Translations under genes and position numbers: made by a program
Part shown: piece by piece, positions 1-8,219 of the stretch
Numbering within the stretch: the stretch's first letter is position 1
How the letters are laid out: the number at the start of each line of letters is the position of its first letter
Source of the DNA: UBA4582 sp047629195
Lineage (GTDB): Bacteria; Pseudomonadota; Gammaproteobacteria; Pseudomonadales; Azotimanducaceae
NCBI GenBank assembly: GCA_047629195.1
Contig: JBLHWY010000060.1
Span: forward strand, 1 to 34,028
Direction: 5' to 3'
DNA: 34,028 nucleotides
Notes under the pieces: model-generated
The model's database searches: none
Told to the model about the DNA's origin: nothing
What the model saw: only the letters and a program-made list of their open reading frames with translations

Positions 1-2445
1 GAGTTAAGGGAAGATACCCACAACCAGGGTGACGTGTTGAAGTTTTCCAACATACCCGACATTTCCATTAATGAACGCGCCCAGGATCCGCTTAGTCGCT
101 TTGAAAAATTTATCGCTGAAACCACCACAAGAATTTTGCTCACCACAGAATCTAACGGACGAAGAGAGGTTGTCGACGAATTACTACGTCGACATGGTAT
201 TGAGTCTAAACACACTGAAACTTGGTCAGATTTTATTGGAGACACCGCCAGCCTCCAGATCGCAGTAGCTCCACTTGAGCGAGAAACCTGGCTGAGTACA
301 GAAAATATCGCGGTGGTTACTGAACAGCAATTGTTTGGTAACCGCGTACTACAGAAAAGAAGACGGGAAAAACAGAAAGATAACGCTTCTGAACTCGTTA
401 TTAAAAGTCTGACAGAACTTCATATCGGCTCTCCCGTGGTCCACATTGATCATGGTGTTGGCAGATATCAAGGTTTGGAAACGCTCAACATCAACGATCA
501 AGAAACTGAGTTTCTATGCCTTGGATATCAAGATGAAGCAAAACTCTACGTACCAGTATCCTCCCTCAATCTAATTTCAAGATACTCAGGCAGCGACGAA
601 GATCTCGCCCCAATCCATCGATTAGGTGGTGACGTCTGGGAGAAGGCAAAGCGAAAAGCAGCGGAACAGATTCGTGACGTAGCTGCAGAACTGCTCAGCA
701 TATATGCACGAAGAGAGGCTAAAAAAGGATTTGCCTATCCAGAGCCTGATGATGCCTATCACAAGTTTGCTGCCGCATTCCCTTTTGAGGAAACACCAGA
801 TCAGGAAATTGCAATTGAACGTGTGATTAGCGATATGGTGCAAGAAAAAGCAATGGATCACCTTATTTGTGGAGACGTAGGCTTTGGCAAGACTGAGGTT
901 GCAATGCGGGCAGCATTTCTTGCGGTTCACGCAGGAAAACAAGTCGCTGTTCTTGTCCCTACAACTTTACTTGCGCAACAGCACGTACAGACATTCCAGG
1001 ATCGATTTGCTGACTGGCCAATTGTTGTTGATTCGATCTCTCGTTTTAAAACAAAAAAGGAACAGGGCCAGGTTATCGCGAAACTGGCAGCCGGCACTGT
1101 TGACATCGTTATCGGAACTCATGCGTTAATACAGAATAGTATGAAATTCAAGAACCTCGGATTAGCGATTATTGACGAGGAACATCGTTTCGGCGTGAGA
1201 CAAAAGGAGAAGTTGAAGTCAATGCGCGCAGAAATAGATATTCTTACCATGACAGCAACACCGATACCAAGAACACTAAATATGGCAATGTCGGGCATGC
1301 GTGACCTTACGATCATCGCTACGCCACCGGCAAAACGACTATCCATCAAAACTTTTGTAAGGCAGAGAAATGACGGCTTCATTAAAGAGGCGATTCAAAG
1401 AGAACTCATGCGTGGCGGCCAAGTTTACTATCTTCATAACGAAGTGAAAACGATAGAGAATACGGCTCAGAAAATTCAAGAACTAGTACCAGAGGCAAGA
1501 GTCGCAATTGGTCATGGCCAAATGCGAGAGCGCGAGTTAGAGCAAGTAATGTCAGATTTTTACCATAAGCGCGCAAACGTTCTTGTCTGCACGACAATCA
1601 TCGAAACGGGCATTGATGTGCCCAGCGCGAACACAATCATCATGGATCGTGCCGATAAATTTGGACTGGCCCAGCTACACCAACTTAGAGGTCGCGTGGG
1701 GAGATCACATCATCAGGCTTATGCATATCTGCTAACCCCTCACGAGAAAGCGATGACAAAGGACGCTATTAAGCGCCTAGATGCAATTTCAGGGGCGGAG
1801 GATCTAGGCGCAGGATTCATTTTGGCGACCCATGATCTTGAGATCAGGGGGGCAGGGGAATTACTGGGAGATGATCAAACAGGCAATATGCAATCCATCG
1901 GGTTTACGCTATTTATGGAGATGCTAGACCGCGCCGTAAAGGCAATAAAGGAAGGAAAAACACCAAACCTAGACAAGCCGCTGGATAGCGAGACCGAGGT
2001 TAATTTGAGATTGCCCGCACTCATCCCTGAATCTTATCTACCCGATGTTCACCATCGCCTGGTACTTTACAAGCGAATATCAAATGCAGAAACAGAGGAC
2101 AAGCTACGAGAACTACAGGTTGAAATGATCGATAGATTTGGCTTGTTACCTGAACCTACTAAAACACTATTCCGGGTTACGGGTCTAAAATTACGTGCGG
2201 AGAAACTAGGCATAAAGAAGGTAGATGCGGGGCCAAACGGAGGTAAGCTCGAATTTCTTCAAGACACCCCAGTTGACCCATTTAGCATTGTTCAATTGGT
2301 ACAATCGGAGCCACACAGGTATCGCCTTCCCTCACCAAATCAATTATCGTTCGAAGAGAAGATGGAAAAACCCGAAACCAGATTTCAAAAAGTTGAGAGA
2401 CTACTTGAACGACTCGAAGAAAAACATGCACGAGCTTCGGCTTAA
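1..2445 (+). CDS. mfd: Transcription-repair coupling factor Mfd, 5'-truncated by window edge
   Basis: Superfamily 2 DNA translocase that displaces RNA polymerase stalled at lesions and recruits UvrA. The frame is open from base 1, so the gene begins upstream; a GTG at 34 is internal. The 814 visible residues correspond to roughly the last two thirds of an Mfd of about 1150 residues. Counting from base 1, the RNA-polymerase-interacting CarD-like domain lies around residues 140-240 (SPVVHIDHGVGRYQG). The translocase core follows, with Walker A GDVGFGKTE near 291, Walker B DEEH at 392-395 and LRGRVGR at about 562-568. The UvrA-binding, autoinhibitory D7-like C-terminal domain comes last. The UvrB-homology N-terminal part is outside the window. 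The stop overlaps the start of csiV by 20 bp, suggesting co-transcription. Identification is secure. Confidence 0.97.
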   Translation, partial: ELREDTHNQGDVLKFSNIPDISINERAQDPLSRFEKFIAETTTRILLTTESNGRREVVDELLRRHGIESKHTETWSDFIGDTASLQIAVAPLERETWLSTENIAVVTEQQLFGNRVLQKRRREKQKDNASELVIKSLTELHIGSPVVHIDHGVGRYQGLETLNINDQETEFLCLGYQDEAKLYVPVSSLNLISRYSGSDEDLAPIHRLGGDVWEKAKRKAAEQIRDVAAELLSIYARREAKKGFAYPEPDDAYHKFAAAFPFEETPDQEIAIERVISDMVQEKAMDHLICGDVGFGKTEVAMRAAFLAVHAGKQVAVLVPTTLLAQQHVQTFQDRFADWPIVVDSISRFKTKKEQGQVIAKLAAGTVDIVIGTHALIQNSMKFKNLGLAIIDEEHRFGVRQKEKLKSMRAEIDILTMTATPIPRTLNMAMSGMRDLTIIATPPAKRLSIKTFVRQRNDGFIKEAIQRELMRGGQVYYLHNEVKTIENTAQKIQELVPEARVAIGHGQMRERELEQVMSDFYHKRANVLVCTTIIETGIDVPSANTIIMDRADKFGLAQLHQLRGRVGRSHHQAYAYLLTPHEKAMTKDAIKRLDAISGAEDLGAGFILATHDLEIRGAGELLGDDQTGNMQSIGFTLFMEMLDRAVKAIKEGKTPNLDKPLDSETEVNLRLPALIPESYLPDVHHRLVLYKRISNAETEDKLRELQVEMIDRFGLLPEPTKTLFRVTGLKLRAEKLGIKKVDAGPNGGKLEFLQDTPVDPFSIVQLVQSEPHRYRLPSPNQLSFEEKMEKPETRFQKVERLLERLEEKHARASA

Positions 2446-3499
2446 CTTGGCCTTCCGCGCATCATCAAAGGCTCTAAAAACGGCAAGCTATGGTCTCTGG
2501 TTTATATTCCTTGCTGCAGCTTTCTCAAGCAATGCATTATCCGAAGAAGAGACTTATATTGACTACTCTGATTGGTATCAGGTTGAGGTAATTTTGTTCT
2601 CACCACTCCAAGATGCTGACTTTGGGGAATCATGGCCGCTGCTGGAAAAAAGTTATCCAACCAACATGGTGACGATTTCACCGGAAAATGACGAATCCAT
2701 CAAACCGTATAACTTGACCCAACTAGAGCAGCTTGAAACCATGGCCTCTCTAACTCAGAGTAATGAAACAACAGAGAATAACCGTCAGGAAGAATTCATG
2801 TTCGAAGGACGGAGCTTGCACAACCAGACTGAAGTTGTCACGGGACAAGAACTGAACTCTAATGCACGAAATACTGACTCTGAAAATACTGCATCAGACG
2901 ACAACAACTCAGATAACAGTGAACAGTTGGATGACGAGGTCAGAAACATTAATAGCTTGAACAAAATAGAGCACCTACTGTACCCACTCCAACCCGAATC
3001 CTTCCAACAGCTTAAAAAAGACGAGAGATTTCTCGAATATCTAGCCAGAAGCTTGAAGCGATCAAGCAAGTATCGCTTTCTAACTCACTTAGCCTGGAGA
3101 CAACCAATAAGAGCAGCCGATGACCCTACCCCGATTCTTATTCAGACTGGCGATCATTTTGATGATTACTTCATGATTGATGGGACCCTGACAATCAGCA
3201 GATCCCGCTATTTACATGTAAACACAGATCTTTGGGCTACGCAGTTCACACCGAAATATAGCACAGGCTCTACTGCTGGTACCACAGCGAACATTGATAG
3301 AGCTACAGCGGAGAAGTATCCTGAAATTGCAAAATGGGAACAAGGCAGAGACCAACAAATTCCTATTCAATCTTTTCCAATGAAACAGTCAAGGCGTATG
3401 CGCAGTGCAACACTGCACTATATAGACCATCCCTTGTTTGGCATTCTAATCCAAGTTAACAAATATGAAGGTGAACAAGTCTCAGCCCTTCTCAACTAA
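2426..3499 (+). CDS. csiV: CsiV-family peptidoglycan-binding periplasmic protein
   Basis: Member of the CsiV family (known in Vibrio as a periplasmic peptidoglycan-binding protein needed for cell-shape integrity); 357 aa from ATG 2426. The frame is open further upstream inside mfd, but 2426 is preferred because it places a hydrophobic export signal (about residues 17-35, ending near SNALSEE) at the N-terminus. Family blocks visible: WYQVEVILFSP near residue 45, YLARSLKRSSKYRFLTHLAW in the middle, LTISRSRYLHVNTDLW, and a C-terminal LHYIDHPLFGILIQV. Between residues about 95 and 175 there is an Asn/Glu/Ser-rich, probably disordered insert. It overlaps mfd by 20 bp, an arrangement I recall in other gammaproteobacteria. 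The exact role in this organism is inferred from the family. Confidence 0.85.
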   Translation: MHELRLNLAFRASSKALKTASYGLWFIFLAAAFSSNALSEEETYIDYSDWYQVEVILFSPLQDADFGESWPLLEKSYPTNMVTISPENDESIKPYNLTQLEQLETMASLTQSNETTENNRQEEFMFEGRSLHNQTEVVTGQELNSNARNTDSENTASDDNNSDNSEQLDDEVRNINSLNKIEHLLYPLQPESFQQLKKDERFLEYLARSLKRSSKYRFLTHLAWRQPIRAADDPTPILIQTGDHFDDYFMIDGTLTISRSRYLHVNTDLWATQFTPKYSTGSTAGTTANIDRATAEKYPEIAKWEQGRDQQIPIQSFPMKQSRRMRSATLHYIDHPLFGILIQVNKYEGEQVSALLN

Positions 3500-3709
3500 T
3501 ACAGACTCAGCGCTAGCGGCTGCACATTAAAATACATGGAGTTATGCAAAAAGACTGACACAAAATGTTCACCCGCCTTGCCTCTTGCCGCGGAGAATTT
3601 GCTCGGGGCTAAACTGCTCGGAATTGATTACCCGGAATATCCACAGTAGATCATACTCTAATTTAATTTTGCCTTAGATTTAGGGCAGCCTTCTATTAGG
3701 CATTCTCTT
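3500..3709. other. Convergent intergenic gap between csiV and the SapC-family gene
   Basis: 210 bp between two converging genes. I see no clear rho-independent terminator. A 37-codon ATG frame (3536-3649) exists without a recognisable ribosome binding site and I do not call it a gene. Confidence 0.4.
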
Positions 3710-4462
3710 TCATTTCTCGACAGCTGTTTTTAGTACATCAACTTTCGATAACTTGGCGATTCTATCTACAAGTCTGGCCATACAACCTATCGACATCAAG
3801 TGACAGTACAACCAAGCCAACTCACCAGAGCGGAAGAATTCAAGTGCTTGGTTGTCACTCAATTGTAGTAACTTCTTTTCATCTACCGCCAACAAGCCTT
3901 GCAAGGCGAGTTGCTGGCCGTCATGCATGTCTATTTTCGCATTCAGAGACATCAGTAAATCGTTCTCTTGCAGACGCTTAACAAACGCTTCGGTCCGAGC
4001 ATATTGACGCTGGTACTCTTCCAGGAAATCAATTGCCTGCTTCAGTACCGGTGTAGGTTCATCGTCTCTAAAAAGGGCTTCACCACTTTTATCATCGAAG
4101 CCTACATAAGCTTCATCAATGCACACCATTCTTTGGTTTTGCTCGCCCGATTCAGCCAAAACGAAAGGGTAACGACGTACAAAAGCTGGAATATACCTTG
4201 CATCCCAACTCCCCGATTCATCCACAAAAAGATTCTCTTCATTACGCAAACCCAGCAAAGCTACCGGTACAACTGAATCTCCAGCCTGCGCGAACACAAT
4301 TGGATATTCTTTCCCCGCTTCAGTAAACTCAACACCAGCAAGAATTACCGAATTTGTAGCACGAGCAAAGCTGTAATCGTCACCCATCGGCTTGATTTTC
4401 GTCGCTTTGTGAACAACTTTATTTAGTGCTACGGGCTTTGTATAAAAAAGCAGATTAGCCAT
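3710..4462 (-). CDS. SapC-family protein
   Basis: Protein of the SapC family (PF07277 type), named after a Campylobacter S-layer-associated gene; its biochemical role is not established. It has 250 aa from ATG 4462. Upstream in-frame codons would add 29 residues, but this ATG is preceded by a good Shine-Dalgarno (AGGAACAGG) and matches the family start (MANLLFYTKPVALN). Family features are the KPVALNKVVHK opening, an AGVEFTEAGKEYPIVF block, a VPVALLGLRNEENLFV block and a PFVLAE segment. No signal peptide or membrane span is seen, so it is probably cytoplasmic. It begins 19 bp after the MscS-type channel gene on the same strand, so the two are probably co-transcribed. SapC genes in other proteobacteria often sit near TonB receptors and halogenases, which are absent here. 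Confidence 0.82.
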   Translation of the reverse strand: MANLLFYTKPVALNKVVHKATKIKPMGDDYSFARATNSVILAGVEFTEAGKEYPIVFAQAGDSVVPVALLGLRNEENLFVDESGSWDARYIPAFVRRYPFVLAESGEQNQRMVCIDEAYVGFDDKSGEALFRDDEPTPVLKQAIDFLEEYQRQYARTEAFVKRLQENDLLMSLNAKIDMHDGQQLALQGLLAVDEKKLLQLSDNQALEFFRSGELAWLYCHLMSIGCMARLVDRIAKLSKVDVLKTAVEK

Positions 4463-4481
4463 GCCTGTTCCTGTTAATTTT

Positions 4482-5603
4482 TTAGGTTGGTAGTGTTTTC
4501 GATGAACCAGCGTTAGCCTGATCACCGTGGGATACAGCATCTGCCGCAAAATGAATAGTTGATGTTGGAAAAGCTACCTCAGCACCCTCGGACTCAACAA
4601 TTTTAAGGATTTCGAGCAATATTCTCTGCTTGATACCATGGAACTCAACCCAATTTGTCGTTTTTGTGAATGTATAAACAAAGAAATTGAGGGAAGAGTC
4701 AGCAAACTCAGTGAAGTTCACCATCAAAATTCTGCTTTGATCGATATCATCATCAGACTTCAGCATCAACTGGACGTCATCAACAATTTTTTGTAATTTA
4801 GGAGCATCTTCATACCTAATGCCGATTGTTTCGTAGATCCGACGGTTCTTCATTCGCGAAGGGTTTTCAACCGCTATATTTGCAAAGACAGAATTGGGAA
4901 CATAGAGCGGTCTCATATCAAAGGTACGAATCATTGTCAGTCTCCAACCAATCTTTTCAACCGTTCCTTCAATATTCCTATCGGGACTCCGAATCCAATC
5001 TCCTAATACAAAAGGCCGGTCAAGATAGATCATGAGACCACCGAAAAAATTTGCCAACAAGTCTTTAGCAGCAAAGCCCACTGCAATACCCCCAAACCCG
5101 CCAAATGCAAGAATACCTGAAATGCTAATACCTAATGTCTGCAAGACAGATAACACTGCTGTGATAATGACGGATATTCGTAGCAACTTGCCAACCGCAA
5201 TCACTGTCGTTATGTCGGAGCCCTTATGAATCATTCCTTTTTCGATCTCGCGGATAAAACGCACGAGAAAATAGGCAATAATCCCGAGAACAAGCACGTA
5301 ACGCACGGGCTCTATAACTTCAAACAGTCCGCTATCGGTTTGGCTTGCGATCAAATCTGAAGCTAGTGAAATCCCCACGACCCAGATCATTAAACGCAAA
5401 GGATTCCGAATTGATGCGAGCAGAGCATCGTCCCAAATTGTTTTTGTAGTCTCTGCTTTAGCATAAAGCTGGTCAAAGACTCGACGAATAACAAAATTCA
5501 GGAGCATAGTGGAAAAAACAATCCCAAATACAACCAGGACTTTAGGGTCCGTTACCCAAGAAAAAAGGGTTTCGGGTAAATTTAATATTTCAGTTTCACT
5601 CAT
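4482..5603 (-). CDS. MscS-family mechanosensitive ion channel
   Basis: Inner-membrane small-conductance mechanosensitive channel, 373 aa from ATG 5603. Predicted membrane segments lie at about 21-39, 70-86, 100-116 and 140-158, followed by the pore-lining helix region at about 162-190. That last region is rich in Gly and Ala, with the signature GFGGIAVGFAAKDLLANFFG. The cytosolic beta domain follows (PFVLGDWIRSPDRNIEGTVEKIGWR, then VPNSVFANIAVENPSR), with an alpha/beta domain to the C-terminus. With five segments it resembles the YnaI/MscM-like subgroup rather than the three-helix E. coli MscS, but I cannot assign a subfamily firmly. It lies 96 bp downstream of the SPOR/beta-barrel gene and 19 bp upstream of the SapC gene, all on the minus strand. 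A role in osmotic protection is inferred from the family. Confidence 0.93.
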   Translation of the reverse strand: MSETEILNLPETLFSWVTDPKVLVVFGIVFSTMLLNFVIRRVFDQLYAKAETTKTIWDDALLASIRNPLRLMIWVVGISLASDLIASQTDSGLFEVIEPVRYVLVLGIIAYFLVRFIREIEKGMIHKGSDITTVIAVGKLLRISVIITAVLSVLQTLGISISGILAFGGFGGIAVGFAAKDLLANFFGGLMIYLDRPFVLGDWIRSPDRNIEGTVEKIGWRLTMIRTFDMRPLYVPNSVFANIAVENPSRMKNRRIYETIGIRYEDAPKLQKIVDDVQLMLKSDDDIDQSRILMVNFTEFADSSLNFFVYTFTKTTNWVEFHGIKQRILLEILKIVESEGAEVAFPTSTIHFAADAVSHGDQANAGSSKTLPT

Positions 5604-5641
5604 TATCTTTAAATCACTAAATCCACTGCTGATCCTAATCG

Positions 5642-5665
5642 ATCTAATTGAAGATGAGATTAGAT
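5642..5665 (-). other. Inverted repeat between SPOR/beta-barrel gene and mscS-type gene
   Basis: Seven-base arms ATCTAAT (5642-5648) and ATTAGAT (5659-5665) separated by 10 nt, in the 96-bp gap between two minus-strand genes. No T-run follows on either strand, so a classical terminator is unlikely. It may be an operator, an mRNA processing hairpin, or chance. Confidence 0.35.
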
Positions 5666-5699
5666 TGTTTCTTAACTAAAAACGGACTCTCGTACCAAA

Positions 5700-7721
5700 T
5701 TAAAAAGACCGGGTGAGCTCAAGCTTAACAAAATCTTCATCTTGGAAAAAACCTAGCTCGCTGGCAGGGTCCATTAGCACATAGAGGAAACCGGGAGCAC
5801 TCTGCGGTGGCCTTTCCCCGTGACTGAAGATAGAGGCTTCAACCACAAGTTTCCAGTGACTCCCAATCTGCGCTCTGGCCTCAAGCATAGTCAACATCTC
5901 ATCACTGTCTCTATCCCAGATCCACATCAACAGTGCGCTCGCTTCCGAGACATCGTTAGCAGTCAGTCGAAACCCTAGAGCGACATCATCATCTCCAACA
6001 ACAAAAGGCACCGAACCATCCCTATCATCAAACAAGTACTCGGTCACAATACCTAGCTCAGCGCTAGTCCCAAATAGTCCAACGAAACTCTTCTCGAATC
6101 CAAATGTTGCCGCAGTAAAGCGGTCACCCTGACCACTCCTTGATATCGTTTCAAGCTTCCAGGTCCAATCGCCCATTAAATACTTTGCATCCAGCCCCGT
6201 CTGATCAATGACGTCATAGATTGGTATCAAATTGCCATCAACAAAAGCACCACTCGCATCCAAAACTGGTCGAAACTCAAATAATGGTTCGCGTGAGGTA
6301 CCAACAAAATGAGAAACACCAAGTTCTAACTCAGCGAACTGTTGAGACCAGCGCACTGCCACATCAGTGCGAGCATTTTTAGCGCCAGACGCAAAGATAG
6401 CCATATCTTCATTCACTAGAAACGGGATCCTAGGACGACCTTCATCGCCTTGAAATTCTCTCTCTCGGAATCCAGGTAGTACGTAGATATCGACTATCCC
6501 CCAATCTCTCGTGAGGGATAGATTAATCATCGGCTGACCCAGCTTCTCTTCTCCGTCGGGGTTTTCGATCAAGTCTGTTTGATTGATGATGTCAACCAGA
6601 TGCTGAGATTCGGTAACCCCCCAAAACACCTTCCGTATCCCAGTACGCAGCTCCCAACCATCGGCGACGTGTACCCAAGAAAGTTCACGAATATCAAAAT
6701 GACTTCGGTTACTGTCATTATCATCCCATCGAACAAACGGCACAAAAGTAAATACATCATCACCATCATTCGCTGAACGGAAGTACTCCGCTTGAAAACT
6801 AGAAGCAATATGGTGCTTATCCTGCCCACTGTACCCGTCTTTGTGATAGCCACGATATTCCCCCGAGAATTCCGACTTCCAGCGACCGTTCGATTTCTGA
6901 CTATTCTCGGGAGATGCAAAAACCGCACTTGCACGACGAAGCACAGCGAGGTTAAAACCAGATGAAGTGCCGTCCTGTTCCATTGCTTGAACTTTTGAGG
7001 GCGCATCTCGAACGGGAATTTCGATTTCTTCTTGCGCTGGAATTTCCCTGCGGCCACTACGCCTTGCATCAGCTGCAAACTGAGTGGTCGCGGGGGATAC
7101 CTGATAGGCTGGCTCTTGCTGCGTCGAAACCTCAGCAACCTGCTTCCAAGTCCCCGAAATACCCATCTCATATAGTTGTTGACGAACAAGATCCAAATCA
7201 CCGTCAGCATAAGGACCCACTTTTACGCGGTGAAACACCTTGCCTTGGGCAAGTACACTTTCACTTGAAACCCGCGCGAAATGCCTGTCAAGGTTCCCTT
7301 CAAAGTTAACAGCTTCACTCACATCATTGAAACTGCCGACCACTATGTAGAAACTCAATTTTGAGATGTGAGACAAACTTACCTCATTATCCTCAAATTC
7401 TGGTGCGGGCATACCTCCCTCGCCAGGGAGATTAACCAGCCAGGCACTACCGATACCTAGGTTGCTCAAACGGCGTTTGAATTCTTTGACATCGAGCCCA
7501 GATACGACAGGGACAATAAGTCTTTGTAAAGTACGGCCACCAGACTCAATCTCAACAATTATGATCTCCTGTTGTAGTTCGCTATGGAGGCGTGTGGCTT
7601 CAGACATCGCACGCCCGCGCTCGCTAAAGCTGCCAAGCACCCAGCCCTGCGCTGCGTCAGCACTGGCAATGACCCCGTATACCAAGAAAGTAAAAAAGAT
7701 CAGTCGCAGTCTACAAATCAT
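5700..7721 (-). CDS. Outer-membrane beta-barrel protein with two N-terminal SPOR-like domains
   Basis: 673 aa from ATG 7721; family not recognised as a whole. Residues 1-24 form a signal peptide ending near ASADAAQ. Two SPOR-like repeats follow at about 25-97 (QGWVLGSF, GSAWLVNLP) and 120-196 (SFYIVVGSF, VFHRVKVGPYADGD, GISGTWKQV). The (Y/W)-x-V-x-x-GSF and R-V-x-x-GP-Y pattern is typical of SPOR domains, which bind peptidoglycan glycan strands. A low-complexity linker at 200-270 leads to a region of alternating amphipathic strands from about 280 to the end. This region contains LRTGIRKVFWGVTE near 358, reminiscent of DUF1302-like barrels, and ends in Phe, the usual outer-membrane barrel signal. 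It is probably an outer-membrane porin-like protein tethered to or sensing peptidoglycan; substrate unknown. It is first in a likely operon with the MscS and SapC genes. The barrel call is inferred from strand pattern and C-terminus. Confidence 0.75.
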   Translation of the reverse strand: MICRLRLIFFTFLVYGVIASADAAQGWVLGSFSERGRAMSEATRLHSELQQEIIIVEIESGGRTLQRLIVPVVSGLDVKEFKRRLSNLGIGSAWLVNLPGEGGMPAPEFEDNEVSLSHISKLSFYIVVGSFNDVSEAVNFEGNLDRHFARVSSESVLAQGKVFHRVKVGPYADGDLDLVRQQLYEMGISGTWKQVAEVSTQQEPAYQVSPATTQFAADARRSGRREIPAQEEIEIPVRDAPSKVQAMEQDGTSSGFNLAVLRRASAVFASPENSQKSNGRWKSEFSGEYRGYHKDGYSGQDKHHIASSFQAEYFRSANDGDDVFTFVPFVRWDDNDSNRSHFDIRELSWVHVADGWELRTGIRKVFWGVTESQHLVDIINQTDLIENPDGEEKLGQPMINLSLTRDWGIVDIYVLPGFREREFQGDEGRPRIPFLVNEDMAIFASGAKNARTDVAVRWSQQFAELELGVSHFVGTSREPLFEFRPVLDASGAFVDGNLIPIYDVIDQTGLDAKYLMGDWTWKLETISRSGQGDRFTAATFGFEKSFVGLFGTSAELGIVTEYLFDDRDGSVPFVVGDDDVALGFRLTANDVSEASALLMWIWDRDSDEMLTMLEARAQIGSHWKLVVEASIFSHGERPPQSAPGFLYVLMDPASELGFFQDEDFVKLELTRSF

Positions 7722-8034
7722 AAATGTGTCTAGTGCACTCTCTGAAGGCTGCTTTTTTTAAAGTCATCGTCTTTCAGTCCGCTGTTAAATTCATTGTCAT
7801 GCCAAAACAACTTTGTGTTTTTCATTGTACTTATGATGACCCCGATTGGTTAGCGTTTTTAAGAACAGGCCTTTAGGATCAAAATAATCTGTCTTCTGTC
7901 TGCTGATTTCGATATGAACTAGGTGACACGCCGAGCTGTTGGGCTGCACAGGACATCACAAATAGTAGAGTTTCGCAACTCGGTAACCCCCTAGCTGCGG
8001 GGTTTGCTATCACCATTCCCGCGAAAAAAACAAG
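7722..8034. other. Divergent intergenic region upstream of lexA and the SPOR/beta-barrel gene
   Basis: About 310 bp before the lexA promoter with no convincing gene. It contains two adjacent hairpin-forming sequences near 7968-8004 (listed separately). A 25-codon ATG frame at about 7799 has no support. Confidence 0.5.
7968..8004. other. Pair of adjacent hairpin-forming inverted repeats
   Basis: First hairpin: GAGTT (7968-7972), loop TCGC, AACTC (7977-7981). Second: AACCCC (7985-7990), 8-nt loop, GGGGTT (7999-8004). They lie 30-65 bp upstream of the lexA -35 element. No T-run follows on either strand, so terminator function is doubtful. They could end an upstream transcript or insulate lexA. 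Confidence 0.35.
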
Positions 8035-8062
8035 TTGCTAAAACAACGTTGCTGTATATAAT
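8035..8062 (+). promoter_or_regulatory. lexA promoter, sigma70-type
   Basis: TTGCTA at 8035-8040 and a perfect TATAAT at 8057-8062 with a 16-bp spacer. The -10 lies inside the first SOS box, so bound LexA would block RNA polymerase directly. Predicted transcription start is about 8069, giving a leader of about 150 nt before the lexA ATG. Confidence 0.75.
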
Positions 8063-8067
8063 CCCAG
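8052..8067 (+). promoter_or_regulatory. LexA-binding SOS box 1
   Basis: CTG TATATAATCC CAG fits the gammaproteobacterial CTG-N10-CAG operator with the AT-rich alternating core. It overlaps the predicted lexA -10 element. Confidence 0.88.
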
Positions 8068-8070
8068 TAA

Positions 8071-8086
8071 CTGTATATAAATCCAG
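8071..8086 (+). promoter_or_regulatory. LexA-binding SOS box 2
   Basis: CTG TATATAAATC CAG, the second operator, starts 19 bp after the first. Tandem boxes are known from E. coli lexA (about 21 bp apart) and indicate strong autorepression. Confidence 0.88.
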
Positions 8087-8120
8087 TCTATTTACACCCG
8101 ATCAGCTGCTCTTGAAACAG

Positions 8121-8162
8121 GCAGCCTTGAACATAAAAAAGGCAGTCTTGAACATAAAAAAG
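8121..8162 (+). repeat. 21-bp tandem direct repeat in the lexA leader
   Basis: Two 21-bp copies (8121-8141 and 8142-8162) share the core CTTGAACATAAAAAAG and differ only at their fifth base. They lie between SOS box 2 and the lexA start. The length is a multiple of three, and the lexA frame is open through it (AALNIKK then AVLNIKK), but no ATG lies between the operators and 8220. I therefore read it as untranslated leader. Confidence 0.85.
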
Positions 8163-8219
8163 ACAGCTAAGAAGTACAAAAAACAAGTACACCCATTTTC
8201 TTCAGCAGCGAGCATCAGC

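Noticed and set aside
3536..3649. 37-codon plus-strand frame after csiV
   Set aside because: Too short, without a Shine-Dalgarno or recognisable similarity.
6569..7309. Long overlapping frames on both strands inside the SPOR/beta-barrel gene
   Set aside because: The main frame has a signal peptide, coherent SPOR motifs and a barrel end; the alternatives lack any family signal.
8004..8219. N-terminal extension of LexA by 72 residues from an upstream start
   Set aside because: It would read through the lexA promoter and both SOS boxes, and ATG 8220 gives the normal family length and alignment.
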